Assembly (NCBI RefSeq): GCF_027125355.1
Contig: NZ_CP114052.1
Span: forward strand, 248,001 to 312,000
Source: Peptostreptococcus equinus
GTDB lineage: Bacteria > Bacillota > Clostridia > Peptostreptococcales > Peptostreptococcaceae
Reading direction: 5' to 3'
DNA length: 64,000 nt
A model generated the notes under the pieces. It searched no databases, was not told the DNA's origin, and saw only the letters and a list, made by a program, of their open reading frames with translations. The position numbers and the translations under genes are program-made. Position 1 is the stretch's first letter. Each line of letters opens with the position of its first letter. Positions 25,710 to 34,101 of this stretch are shown here, piece after piece.

Positions 25710-25775
25710 ATGAATAAATATTTTTCAATAAATGACAAAATAGCAGATATAATAGAAAAAATCCTAAAGCATTAG
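25710..25775 (+). pseudogene. 5' fragment of the frameshifted binding-protein gene
   Basis: An ATG at 25710 with a good ribosome site (AGAGGAG, 25697-25703) opens the frame MNKYFSINDKIADIIEKILKH and stops at 25773. Restoring one A to the six-A run at 25756-25761 changes the end to IIEKNPKALDFLISNGFENL. This joins it smoothly to the long frame downstream. The repaired start matches a DUF1858-like domain. I therefore read 25710-26935 as one gene with a one-base deletion in a homopolymer. Confidence 0.75.
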
Positions 25776-25831
25776 ATTTTCTAATCTCAAATGGTTTTGA
25801 AAATCTAAAAGATAGAAAGTCTTTTGAAATA

Positions 25832-26935
25832 ATGGCTAATAAAGTCAATCTTTCTACGGCACTCAAGATGAAAAAAATGAATGTTGAATTGTATGAAAAA
25901 AGATTTCTAACATTTTTAGAAAGTCAAAGCAATAGTGTGGATAATCTATTAATAGAGGATAATAAAAATAAAAAAGCAGATATAAATGTTGAAGGAGTTC
26001 TACCTTGTCCAATTAGAATACCTCTTCTAGAAAGTTTTGAATTTTGGTTAGAAGATAATAAATCCAAATTTGACTATTCTATAGGATATGAACTCCAATC
26101 AGCAAATTTAGGTCTAGATTGGATAAAAGATCAAGTAAAAACTGGAAATCCTAATATGATACCAGATGTTTTGATGTCAGCAGGCTTTGATTTATTCTTT
26201 GATAAAGAGTTAATGGGTCAGTATATGGAGAATGATATATTTGAAGCGGCCACAAATGAGTTTAATAAGGATTTTTCTAATGAATATCTAGATCTTAGAG
26301 ATCCACAGAAAAAATATCTAATTACAGGTGTTGTGCCAGCTGTTTTTTTAGTAAACAAAAAAGAGTTAGGAAATAGAAAGTTTCCAAAAAACTGGACAGA
26401 TATACTTAGTCCAGAATTTGAAGATTCAGTTGCCATACCTATGGGAGACCTGGATTTATTTAATGCATTAGTAGTAAGTTTGTATAAAGAATATGGTATG
26501 GAGGGAATTTCGAATCTTGCAAGATCATATATGAAGAGTCTTCATCCAGCACAAATGGTAAAAGCAAAAAGTACAGGTAAACACAAAGAACCAGCTGTAA
26601 GTATAATACCGTATTTCTTTACTCAGATGATACAAGGAACAGACACTGTAGCTGTATGGCCAGAAGATGGGGCAGTAATTAGTCCAATATTTATGATGTC
26701 AAAGAAATCAAATAAAGAAAAGGCACAACCGATAATAGACTTTTTTATGTCAAAAGAAGTCGGAAAAATATTTTCAGCAAATGGAAAATTCCCTTCAACT
26801 AACAAATATGTAGATAATGGTTTAGAAAAGGAAAAAAAATTTAAATGGGTAGGTTGGGACTTTATTCATTCAACTGATATAGGAGCTCTAATTAGAGAAA
26901 TTGAGAATAAATTTAATAGAGAAATAGCACAATAA
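25832..26935 (+). CDS. Cytosolic solute-binding-protein-like protein (main frame of a frameshifted gene)
   Basis: The in-frame open region encodes 367 residues, but the gene most likely begins at 25710 (see the 5' fragment). The repaired protein of about 408 residues has an N-terminal DUF1858-like domain (about 1-70). An ABC-transporter-type substrate-binding fold follows (about 95-400), with segments such as LPCPIRIPLLESFEFWL, MSAGFDLFFDKELMGQY and GVVPAVFLVNKKELG. There is no signal peptide or lipobox, so it should stay in the cytosol, which is unusual for this fold. No ribosome site precedes 25832, supporting the frameshift reading. It is the first gene of a set with a P-loop GTPase-like gene and an ABC ATPase gene. 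Confidence 0.7.
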   Translation: MANKVNLSTALKMKKMNVELYEKRFLTFLESQSNSVDNLLIEDNKNKKADINVEGVLPCPIRIPLLESFEFWLEDNKSKFDYSIGYELQSANLGLDWIKDQVKTGNPNMIPDVLMSAGFDLFFDKELMGQYMENDIFEAATNEFNKDFSNEYLDLRDPQKKYLITGVVPAVFLVNKKELGNRKFPKNWTDILSPEFEDSVAIPMGDLDLFNALVVSLYKEYGMEGISNLARSYMKSLHPAQMVKAKSTGKHKEPAVSIIPYFFTQMIQGTDTVAVWPEDGAVISPIFMMSKKSNKEKAQPIIDFFMSKEVGKIFSANGKFPSTNKYVDNGLEKEKKFKWVGWDFIHSTDIGALIREIENKFNREIAQ

Positions 26936-26960
26936 CATATGAATATAGAAAGGGATAAAT

Positions 26961-27656
26961 ATGAATCTTATAGTATTTTCTGGACCGCCTTCATCAGGAA
27001 AGACAAGTGTAATATTAAAAACAATAGAAGCTTTAAAAGGGCAAGATATAAAAGTAGGAGTAGTAAAATTTGATTGTCTTTATACAGATGATGATATACT
27101 TTATGAAAAGGCTGGAATACCAGTAAGAAAGGGTTTATCTGGAGCACTTTGTCCAGATCATTTTTTTGTTTCTAATATCGAAGAAGTAGTTAAATGGGGT
27201 ATTGATAATAAATTAGACTTATTGATAACAGAATCGGCGGGTTTATGCAATAGATGTTCTCCTTATATAAAGGAAATAAAAGGAGTTTGTGTAATAGATA
27301 ATCTATCAGGGATTAATACACCCAAAAAAATAGGTCCTATGCTAAAGGCTGCAGATATTGTGGTGATTACAAAGGGAGATATTGTATCTCAAGCTGAAAG
27401 AGAAGTATTTTCTTCAAAGGTAAACTCTGTCAATCCTACAGCAATAACGATGCATGTAAATGGGCTTACAGGACAAGGCACTTATGAACTAAGTACACTT
27501 TTAATGGACGAAGAAAAGGAAATTGATAGTGTAAAGGGTATGAAATTAAGATTCCCTATGCCATCGGCTTTATGTTCTTACTGTCTAGGAGAAACTAGAA
27601 TAGGAGAACAATTTCAAATGGGAAATGTTAGAAAAATGGATTTGGAGGATAGATAA
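26961..27656 (+). CDS. P-loop GTPase-like protein of HypB/UreG/CobW type with CxxC motifs
   Basis: A 231-residue SIMIBI-class P-loop protein. Walker A is SGPPSSGKTS at about 6-15. A switch-like segment reads VGVVKFDCLYTDDD. A DLLITESAGLCNRCSP motif follows at about 77-91, and the base-recognition loop is ITKGDIV. Two cysteine pairs (CNRC near 87 and CSYC near 207) could bind a metal or iron-sulphur cluster. HypB, UreG and CobW proteins use GTP to deliver metals or assemble metal cofactors, so a metallocentre role is likely, though unproven. It is 25 bases after the binding-protein gene and shares a base with the ABC gene. Confidence 0.75.
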   Translation: MNLIVFSGPPSSGKTSVILKTIEALKGQDIKVGVVKFDCLYTDDDILYEKAGIPVRKGLSGALCPDHFFVSNIEEVVKWGIDNKLDLLITESAGLCNRCSPYIKEIKGVCVIDNLSGINTPKKIGPMLKAADIVVITKGDIVSQAEREVFSSKVNSVNPTAITMHVNGLTGQGTYELSTLLMDEEKEIDSVKGMKLRFPMPSALCSYCLGETRIGEQFQMGNVRKMDLEDR

Positions 27657-28651
27657 TGAAAGAAGTTGAAATACTAAAAATTAATGAGCTTTTAGAAAAG
27701 TATCCTTTTGTGGAATCGTATTTTGAAGAAAACAAATTAGATATTAGTGGATACGAAAATAAAACTTTTATTGAATTTTTAGATCATTTTACCTTGGAAG
27801 AGGTTGAAGATATGGCTCTGGATTTAAATAAAAATTTAATAGATTTGCAAGAGTATATTAGACAAATGAAATCGTTTTTAGGTATAGAAGTTTCAAACTC
27901 TGTAGATGTACTGACAATACTTCCTGGACAAGATAAATTGGGGAATCCAGAAGGTTTTGAAAGGTTAGACATAAAAAAATCCGAAATGATAGCTATAGTA
28001 GGACCGACAGGGTCAGGAAAATCTAGACTACTAGCAGATATTGAATGGACCGCACAAAATGATACACCCACTAAAAGAACAATACTTATTAACGACCAAT
28101 ATCCAGATAAAAAATGGAGATTTTCATCTAATAATAAGTTAGTAGCCCAATTATCTCAAAATATGAATTTTGTCATGGATTTATCAGTAAAAGAATTTTT
28201 AGAATTACATGCAAGAAGTAGAATGGTAGAAGACATAGAAGAGACCGTAGAAAAAATATTAGAAGAAGCAAATAAATTAGCTGGTGAAAAGTTTAGAATA
28301 GATACACAAATTACAGCTCTTAGTGGAGGTCAGTCTAGAGCTTTGATGATTGCTGATACTGCAATACTTTCATCTTCACCAATAGTTTTAATAGATGAAA
28401 TAGAAAATGCAGGAATTGATAGAAAAAAAGCCTTAGATTTACTCATTTCATCAGATAAAATAGTTCTAATAGCTACTCATGATCCCAATCTTGCACTATT
28501 AGCAGATAAGAGAATAGTAATTAATAATGGTGCAATCATAAATATTATAAATACTTCGGTAAATGAAAAAAATAAATTAATAGAATTAGAAGATATGGAT
28601 AGAAAAATACAAGAATTAAGAAGAGCTTTAAGATATGGTGAAAGTTTATAG
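27656..28651 (+). CDS. Soluble ABC ATPase with DUF1858-like N-terminal domain
   Basis: A 331-residue protein. Residues 1-75 (INELLEKYPFVESYFEENKL...) resemble the DUF1858-like start of the binding-protein gene two positions upstream. Residues about 80-300 are an ABC ATPase: GPTGSGKS, ALSGGQSRAL, PIVLIDEIENAG and ATHDPNL. The usual Asp-Glu-Pro after Walker B reads DEIE, an atypical variant. No permease gene accompanies it, so it is not a standard transporter. Its ATG overlaps the stop of the previous gene (ATGA-type), showing coupled translation. It is the last gene of the set. Confidence 0.8.
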   Translation: MKEVEILKINELLEKYPFVESYFEENKLDISGYENKTFIEFLDHFTLEEVEDMALDLNKNLIDLQEYIRQMKSFLGIEVSNSVDVLTILPGQDKLGNPEGFERLDIKKSEMIAIVGPTGSGKSRLLADIEWTAQNDTPTKRTILINDQYPDKKWRFSSNNKLVAQLSQNMNFVMDLSVKEFLELHARSRMVEDIEETVEKILEEANKLAGEKFRIDTQITALSGGQSRALMIADTAILSSSPIVLIDEIENAGIDRKKALDLLISSDKIVLIATHDPNLALLADKRIVINNGAIINIINTSVNEKNKLIELEDMDRKIQELRRALRYGESL

Positions 28652-28771
28652 TTTAATTAGATAAAATGGATACACTTTATTAAATATTAATAATTATCAT
28701 ATAAATAAATGGGTATAAAAAATAAGATGACATTTTGTTTAAATTATATAAAATAATTGTAAATACTATTG

Positions 28772-28800
28772 TAGACACTAGATTGCAATTATTGTATAAT
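28772..28800 (+). promoter_or_regulatory. Candidate promoter of the flavodiiron gene
   Basis: TAGACA (28772-28777) and a perfect TATAAT (28795-28800) are 17 bases apart. The leader to the ATG at 28879 would be about 72 bases. The rest of the 227-base gap after the ABC gene holds nothing I recognise. Confidence 0.6.
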
Positions 28801-28878
28801 ATTTAATAGGAATTTTATGAATTTGTTTATAAAGGATAAAATGATTTAAATCAAAGCTAACAATGAAGGGAGAATTTT

Positions 28879-30081
28879 ATGAATACAGTTTCTGTAGAGA
28901 TATTAGAAGATTTATACTATATGGGTGTAAATGACAGAGATACTAATTTATTTGAAAATATGTGGCCATTACCAGAGGGAGTTGCGTATAATTCATATTT
29001 AATAACTGATGAAAAAACAGCGCTTTTAGATACAGTAAAAATAACTAAGGTGGACGGATTTCTTGAAACTTTAAGAAATAATTTAGGAGAAAGAGACCTT
29101 GATTATTTAGTAGTTCATCATATGGAGCCAGATCATTCAGGCTGCTTCAAGACAATAATGGATATATATCCAAATGTTACAGTTGTAGCCAACAAGAAGG
29201 CTAGAGCAATGATGAATGATTTCTTTGGTTTTGAACCAAAGAATTTTTTAGAAGTAAAAGATGGAGATACTTTAGAATTAGGTAAGAAGACACTTACATT
29301 TGTGAATACTCCTATGGTACATTGGCCAGAATCAATGGTTTCTTATGAAACTTCAGAAAAAGTATTATTCTCACAAGATATATTTGGTGGATTTGGTGCT
29401 TTAAATGGTACAGTATTTGATGATGAAATGAATTTTGAATTTTTTGAAGATGAGTTTAGAAGATATTATTCAAATATAGTAGGAAAATATTCTAAGCAAG
29501 CTGCTAGAGCACTAGAAAAAGTGAAAGCTTTAGATATAAAGGTTATTTGCCCAGTACATGGTGTAGTATGGAGAAAAAATCCACAGAGAATAATTGATGA
29601 ATATGTTAAATATGCTAACCAAGTTAATGAAGAGGGTGTAGTAATAGCATATGGAACAATGTATGGAAATACAGAAAAGATGGCAGATCAATTAGCAAGA
29701 TTTATAGCAGAAGAAGGAATAAAAAATGTAAGAGTATTTGATGTGTCTAAAACTAATGTATCTTATATATTAAGTGAAGCATGGAAGTACAAAGGACTTA
29801 TATTAGGAAGTTGTACTTATAATAATGATGTATATCCGACTATGAATCAGTTATTGTATACATTTGAAATGAACAAGATGAAAAATCATGCATTAGGTAT
29901 ATTTGGATCACATGGATGGAGTGGCGGTGCAATAAAAGAATTAACTCGTTTCGCTTCAGAGGGTGGAGATTTCCAAGTAATGCCAACTGTGGTAGATGTA
30001 AAAGGAACTATGGAAGATAATGATATAGAATCATTGAGACAATTAGCCAAGGAAATAGCTGAAGCTGTAAAGGAAGCTTAA
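28879..30081 (+). CDS. Flavodiiron protein (FprA-type oxygen or nitric oxide reductase)
   Basis: A 400-residue two-domain enzyme that reduces oxygen to water (or NO to N2O) in anaerobes. Residues 1-250 are a beta-lactamase-like diiron domain. Its iron ligands include the HxExDH motif (His81, Glu83, Asp85, His86) and later His residues in MVHWPESM and CPVHGVVW. Residues 255-400 are a flavodoxin domain with the FMN loop YGTMYGNTEKMADQLA and GSCTYNNDVYPTM. GGGAG lies upstream of the ATG. There is no rubredoxin domain. Four bases separate it from the dUTPase gene, so the two may be cotranscribed. Confidence 0.95.
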   Translation: MNTVSVEILEDLYYMGVNDRDTNLFENMWPLPEGVAYNSYLITDEKTALLDTVKITKVDGFLETLRNNLGERDLDYLVVHHMEPDHSGCFKTIMDIYPNVTVVANKKARAMMNDFFGFEPKNFLEVKDGDTLELGKKTLTFVNTPMVHWPESMVSYETSEKVLFSQDIFGGFGALNGTVFDDEMNFEFFEDEFRRYYSNIVGKYSKQAARALEKVKALDIKVICPVHGVVWRKNPQRIIDEYVKYANQVNEEGVVIAYGTMYGNTEKMADQLARFIAEEGIKNVRVFDVSKTNVSYILSEAWKYKGLILGSCTYNNDVYPTMNQLLYTFEMNKMKNHALGIFGSHGWSGGAIKELTRFASEGGDFQVMPTVVDVKGTMEDNDIESLRQLAKEIAEAVKEA

Positions 30082-30085
30082 CATT

Positions 30086-30553
30086 ATGAAGATAAGAGGT
30101 TTTGAATTAGTTTCAGAAGAACATAGAAAGCATCCAAATTTACAAATAAATTTACCTCAAAGAGGAACGGCAAAATCCGCAGGATATGATATTTGTACGC
30201 CAGTAGATATAAAAATAGGTCCAAGAGAATGTTCTGATGTGATTTTTACGGATATAAAATCTTATATGCAAGAAGATGAAGTTTTGTGTACACATGTAAG
30301 AAGTTCGATTGGTATGAAAAAAGGATTAGCACTTGCAAATATCACTGGAATAATAGATTCAGACTATTATTCAAATCCAGGTAATGATGGTAATATTGGT
30401 TTTAAACTTAGAAATTTAACTGACCAAGAAGTAGTAATTCAGGCGGGAGAAAGAGTAATACAAGCGATATTTACTAAATACCTTATAAGTGATGATGATT
30501 GTCCAAAGTCACAGGAAAGATTAGGTGGTGTAGGCTCTACGGGAAAAAAATAA
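30086..30553 (+). CDS. dut: dUTP diphosphatase
   Basis: A 155-residue trimeric-type dUTPase that removes dUTP and yields dUMP. The five conserved motifs can be traced: SAGYDICTP (motif 1), HVRSSIGMKKGLAL (motif 2), GIIDSDYYSNPGNDGNIGFKL (motif 3), AGERVIQAIF (motif 4) and RLGGVGSTG (motif 5). Motif 3 has insertions relative to typical Dut, as seen in some Firmicutes. It starts four bases after the flavodiiron gene. It complements dcd at 24.4 kb. Confidence 0.9.
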   Translation: MKIRGFELVSEEHRKHPNLQINLPQRGTAKSAGYDICTPVDIKIGPRECSDVIFTDIKSYMQEDEVLCTHVRSSIGMKKGLALANITGIIDSDYYSNPGNDGNIGFKLRNLTDQEVVIQAGERVIQAIFTKYLISDDDCPKSQERLGGVGSTGKK

Positions 30554-30588
30554 ATCTTTTTAGACTTTAAAAAAAAGCTATAAAATGA

Positions 30589-30669
30589 TATAATATAGTA
30601 GTATTGTTGCGAAAGAGCAAGAGTCTAAAAACAAAAAAGATGATCTAGTTTAACTAGGTCGTTTTTTTT
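30589..30669 (+). ncRNA. Candidate small RNA with its own promoter and terminator
   Basis: A promoter-like TTTAAA (30566-30571) and perfect TATAAT (30589-30594) are 17 bases apart. A transcript starting near 30601 would contain the small hairpin TTGC-GAAAGA-GCAA (30607-30620). A clear terminator follows: GATCTAG (30642-30648) with CTAGGTC (30654-30660), then eight T residues. There is no open frame of note in this stretch. The RNA would be about 65-70 bases. The alternative is that it is only the terminator of fprA-dut plus chance promoter similarity. Confidence 0.45.
30642..30669 (+). terminator. Rho-independent terminator downstream of dut
   Basis: GATCTAG pairs with CTAGGTC over a five-base loop and is followed by eight T residues (30662-30669). 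Confidence 0.85.
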
Positions 30670-30780
30670 GTTTAAAAACCTTGGAGCAAATCGATTGCTT
30701 TAATAATGTATTTTTTGAGTCATATATATGGTATAATAAAATTTAGTTAATAATTTTATTATTGAATAGGAAAAATAAAA

Positions 30781-31581
30781 ATGAAAAAAGTAATAATTCT
30801 GATGACTACTTTAGTGATTACAGTATCATCAATATTTACGGTAAAGGCTATTGTAAATAATAACTTTGCAAAAATGATGAAGTATCAAATAAGTGAGCAA
30901 TCAAAGAAAGAAAAGTATCCTTTTAAATCAATTGAGAGGGAGCTGTATGGTAATGTAATAATAGATAAAGATCTAAGAGATGACTCTAAAAATTTAATAT
31001 ATAATAATACATATAAAATAAATTATAAAGGAAGATACTATGATAAACTTTATTCATCGAATAATATAGAAGTTAATAAATTAAATGATGGCAAAATATC
31101 AAACAATACTCCTTTAAATTATGGTGATACTAATTTTAGTGATGAAAAATTTATTATGCCAGAAGATAATGACTTTATTATTAAAAATCCAAGTATTGAA
31201 ATTCTATTAAATGAAGATGACTATAAAATAGTCAGAGTTATTCTGGAAGATTTTGAATACTTTGAAGGCAGTAATGATGATGTGGAAATAATGGGACAAT
31301 ATGAAGAGCAATCAGAAACTGTAAATACAGATTTAAATAATATGGAATCGGAAAGGTTAGAAGTAGAAAAACCATTATACAATAAACCTGAATCTGAAGC
31401 TTATAGCTATATTAGAGAAAACATTAGTAAAGAAAATACTGACAATATAATAATCAGAGGTAAAGGAGATCTAAGAACAAATATAGAGAGGTATTATATT
31501 GATGATTTTGAAAGTGGAAATTGGAATATTGAAAATATGAAGTGGAATAATGGAAAGCATTATGGTAATAAGCATAAATAA
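30781..31581 (+). CDS. Secreted or membrane-anchored protein of unknown function
   Basis: A 266-residue protein with an N-terminal signal-like segment (MKKVIILMTTLVITVSSIFT, then VKA). The remainder is hydrophilic, rich in Asn, Asp, Glu, Lys and Tyr, and probably lies outside the membrane. I see no catalytic or binding motif and do not recognise a family. It is a single-gene unit: the terminator after dut lies upstream and a strong hairpin follows. An A-rich GGAAAA sequence precedes the ATG and makes a weak ribosome site. Confidence 0.6.
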   Translation: MKKVIILMTTLVITVSSIFTVKAIVNNNFAKMMKYQISEQSKKEKYPFKSIERELYGNVIIDKDLRDDSKNLIYNNTYKINYKGRYYDKLYSSNNIEVNKLNDGKISNNTPLNYGDTNFSDEKFIMPEDNDFIIKNPSIEILLNEDDYKIVRVILEDFEYFEGSNDDVEIMGQYEEQSETVNTDLNNMESERLEVEKPLYNKPESEAYSYIRENISKENTDNIIIRGKGDLRTNIERYYIDDFESGNWNIENMKWNNGKHYGNKHK

Positions 31582-31590
31582 AAATAATAA

Positions 31591-31620
31591 AAGAGGAAGA
31601 ACAAATTTGTTCTTCCTCTT
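31591..31620. terminator. Strong symmetrical terminator
   Basis: AAGAGGAAGAACAAA pairs perfectly with TTTGTTCTTCCTCTT and is followed by a T-rich run. It separates the secreted-protein gene from dinB. Confidence 0.9.
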
Positions 31621-31699
31621 TTATTTATAAATAAATTGATTAAAAGATTAATATATGATAGAATAAAAAACAAACATATGTTCGAAAAAGGAGGGTTTT

Positions 31700-32962
31700 A
31701 TGATCAATAAAGTATTTTTTCATATAGATGTTAATTCAGCATATCTTAGCTGGGAAGCAGCTAGAAGATTAAGAAGTGATAAAAAAGCATTAGATATAAG
31801 AAAAGTAGCATCTGTTATATCTGGAAATCCGGATAAAAGGAGTGGAATTGTATTAGCAAAGAGTGAAGTGGCCAAAATTTTTGGTATAAAAACAGGTGAA
31901 TCTATAAAAACAGCTAGGGAAAAATGTCCTAATATATATGTAATAGCTGCTGATTTTGACTTATATATAGAATCCTCAAAAAAATTGATGCAATTGTTAA
32001 GAACATACTCTCCTAATGTATATCAATATTCTATAGATGAAGCTTTTATTGATATGACAGGTACTGGAAGATTGTTTGGCGATCCTGTAATATGTGCTGA
32101 TAATATGAGAAAGAAGGTATATGAAGAATTAGGATTCACTATAAATATTGGTATATCTGAAAATATGGTACTAGCGAAAATGGCAGGCGATTTTTCTAAA
32201 CCTAATAAAACACACACTTTATTTAAAAATGAAATAGAAAAAAAACTATGGCCTTTACCCATAGAAGATTTATTTTTTGTAGGCAGGAAAACCTCAAAGA
32301 AATTGAGAAATATAGGAATAACAAATATAGGAGAATTGGCTAATATGAACATATCTGTTTTACGAAAATACTTTAATAAACATGGAGAAATTATATACAA
32401 TCATGCAAATGGTTTAGACGGTTATGATTTTTTGAAAAAAGGGTCAAAAGAAAAATCTATAGGTAATTCTACGACTACAGCATTTGATATAGAAGATAGA
32501 AAAACAGCAAAACATTTAATATTATCCTTGGCAGAAACTGTCTGCGCTAGACTAAGGCACAAAGATATGAAAGCAAAAGTGGTGAGCTTAGAATTTTTAA
32601 ACACAGATTTTAAAAGATATAGTATGCAGAAAAAAATGGAGTTTGGAACTAATTCAATAACTATTATTTATGAATGTGCATGCTCTATATTTGATAATTT
32701 ATGGGATGGAAGACCAATAAGACATATAGGTGTATCTACTAGTAAAATTTTTGATAAACAAATAGATCAGATAAATTTTTTAGACATTATAAGTAATGAA
32801 AAACTTAATCAAAAAGAATTAAAGCTATATAGTGCTATTGATTCTATTAGAGATAAATATGGAACGGAATCTATACAAAGAGCAAGTTTTGTTAATGGAT
32901 CGTTTAAACATATGGAAGGTGGTACAAGTAAAAATAAAAAAGATGGATTAGTTTACCTCTAA
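31700..32962 (+). CDS. Y-family DNA polymerase (DinB/UmuC-like)
   Basis: A 420-residue translesion polymerase. The first metal site lies in FHIDVNSAYLSWEA and the second in YSIDEAFIDMTGTG, the usual Y-family motifs. The helix-hairpin-helix region follows (LFFVGRKTSKKLRNIGITNIGELANM), then the little-finger domain at about 240-350. The N-terminal motif (DVNSAYLSW) differs from DinB proper (DMDAFFAS). It matches the clostridial subgroup that is often annotated as DNA polymerase IV or UmuC. It is a single gene with GGAGGG upstream. I see no LexA-type box. Confidence 0.88.
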   Translation: MINKVFFHIDVNSAYLSWEAARRLRSDKKALDIRKVASVISGNPDKRSGIVLAKSEVAKIFGIKTGESIKTAREKCPNIYVIAADFDLYIESSKKLMQLLRTYSPNVYQYSIDEAFIDMTGTGRLFGDPVICADNMRKKVYEELGFTINIGISENMVLAKMAGDFSKPNKTHTLFKNEIEKKLWPLPIEDLFFVGRKTSKKLRNIGITNIGELANMNISVLRKYFNKHGEIIYNHANGLDGYDFLKKGSKEKSIGNSTTTAFDIEDRKTAKHLILSLAETVCARLRHKDMKAKVVSLEFLNTDFKRYSMQKKMEFGTNSITIIYECACSIFDNLWDGRPIRHIGVSTSKIFDKQIDQINFLDIISNEKLNQKELKLYSAIDSIRDKYGTESIQRASFVNGSFKHMEGGTSKNKKDGLVYL

Positions 32963-33108
32963 GAAAATTGCATATTTTAAAGTCTATGAAAATTAATATT
33001 GTGCTGTTATAATAACTATAGATAGTACAATATTATATGAGTAATATAAGTAAAATGTGGTATATATAACTACATAGATATAATATGTAAATATATGAGG
33101 AGGAAGTT

Positions 33109-34035
33109 ATGAGCGAAAAATTAATACATGATATAGTAATAATCGGTGGTGGTCCAGGAGGGATGACTGCAGCTTTATATGGTGGTAGAGCTGAGCTAGA
33201 CACACTTATATTAGAAAAAAATTTCCATGGAGGGCAGATGGTATCTACAAATGAAATAGAGAATTATCCTGCACTTCCTGATACTAATGGAATTGAACTA
33301 TCTAATACCATGTTGGAACATGCAAAAAAGTTTGGTGCAAAGATAGATTACAAGGGAGTAGATTCAATAGAAATAATGGAAGACGGAGTAAAGAAACTTA
33401 TATGTGGAAGTGATGAAATTTTTACAAAAACTGTTATTTTATCTATGGGATCTACACCTAGAAAATTAAATTTAGATAAAGAAGATAAACTTGCAGGTAG
33501 AGGTATAGGATACTGTGCAATTTGTGATGGTGGATTTTATAAGAATAAGGTAGTAGCTGTAAATGGTGGTGGAGATACAGCTGTTGAAGATGCTTTATAT
33601 TTGTCAAGATTAGCTTCAAAGGTTTATCTAATACATAGAAGAGATGAATTAAGAGCAAATAAGACTCTCCAGACTAGACTTTTTGATTCTGGTGTCGAAG
33701 TAGTCTGGAATAGCACAATCAAAGAGATAAAAGGTGAGGATAAAGTTCAGTCTATTATTACCGTAGATAAGACTGATAATTCAGAGAGAGAAATAGAAAT
33801 AGATGGATTATTTATTGCTATAGGTGGTATACCACAGTCAGATTTAGTAAATGATCTTGTAGAATTAAATAAGCAAGGATATATAGTAACTGACGAAGAC
33901 TGTAAAACAAATATACCAGGAATATATGCAGTAGGAGATATAAGAGTTAAATCTTTGAGACAGGTAATAACAGCAGCAGCGGATGGAGCTATAGCAGTTC
34001 ATGCGGCAGAAAAATATATATTAGAGAATCATTAA
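33109..34035 (+). CDS. Thioredoxin reductase-like flavoprotein
   Basis: A 308-residue FAD/NAD(P)-binding protein with TrxB architecture. The FAD motif is GGGPGGMTAALYGGRAELD, the redox site CAICDGG lies near residue 142, and the NADPH motif is NGGGDTAVEDALYLSRLA. A second FAD segment reads IPGIYAVGDIR. The active-site CAIC replaces the common CATC, a variant also found in clostridial homologues. It probably reduces thioredoxin or a related thiol carrier, and so supports Tpx. No trxA gene is adjacent. GAGGAGG lies just upstream of the ATG. Confidence 0.9.
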   Translation: MSEKLIHDIVIIGGGPGGMTAALYGGRAELDTLILEKNFHGGQMVSTNEIENYPALPDTNGIELSNTMLEHAKKFGAKIDYKGVDSIEIMEDGVKKLICGSDEIFTKTVILSMGSTPRKLNLDKEDKLAGRGIGYCAICDGGFYKNKVVAVNGGGDTAVEDALYLSRLASKVYLIHRRDELRANKTLQTRLFDSGVEVVWNSTIKEIKGEDKVQSIITVDKTDNSEREIEIDGLFIAIGGIPQSDLVNDLVELNKQGYIVTDEDCKTNIPGIYAVGDIRVKSLRQVITAAADGAIAVHAAEKYILENH

Positions 34036-34057
34036 TAAAAAATATAATAATACATAT

Positions 34058-34094
34058 AAAAGTGAGCTACTAAAATTTTTAGTAGCTCACTTTT
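34058..34094. terminator. Bidirectional terminator between trxB-like gene and mntP
   Basis: AAAAGTGAGCTACTAAAA pairs with TTTTAGTAGCTCACTTTT, a near-perfect long stem serving the two convergent genes. Confidence 0.9.
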
Positions 34095-34101
34095 ATATAA
34101 T

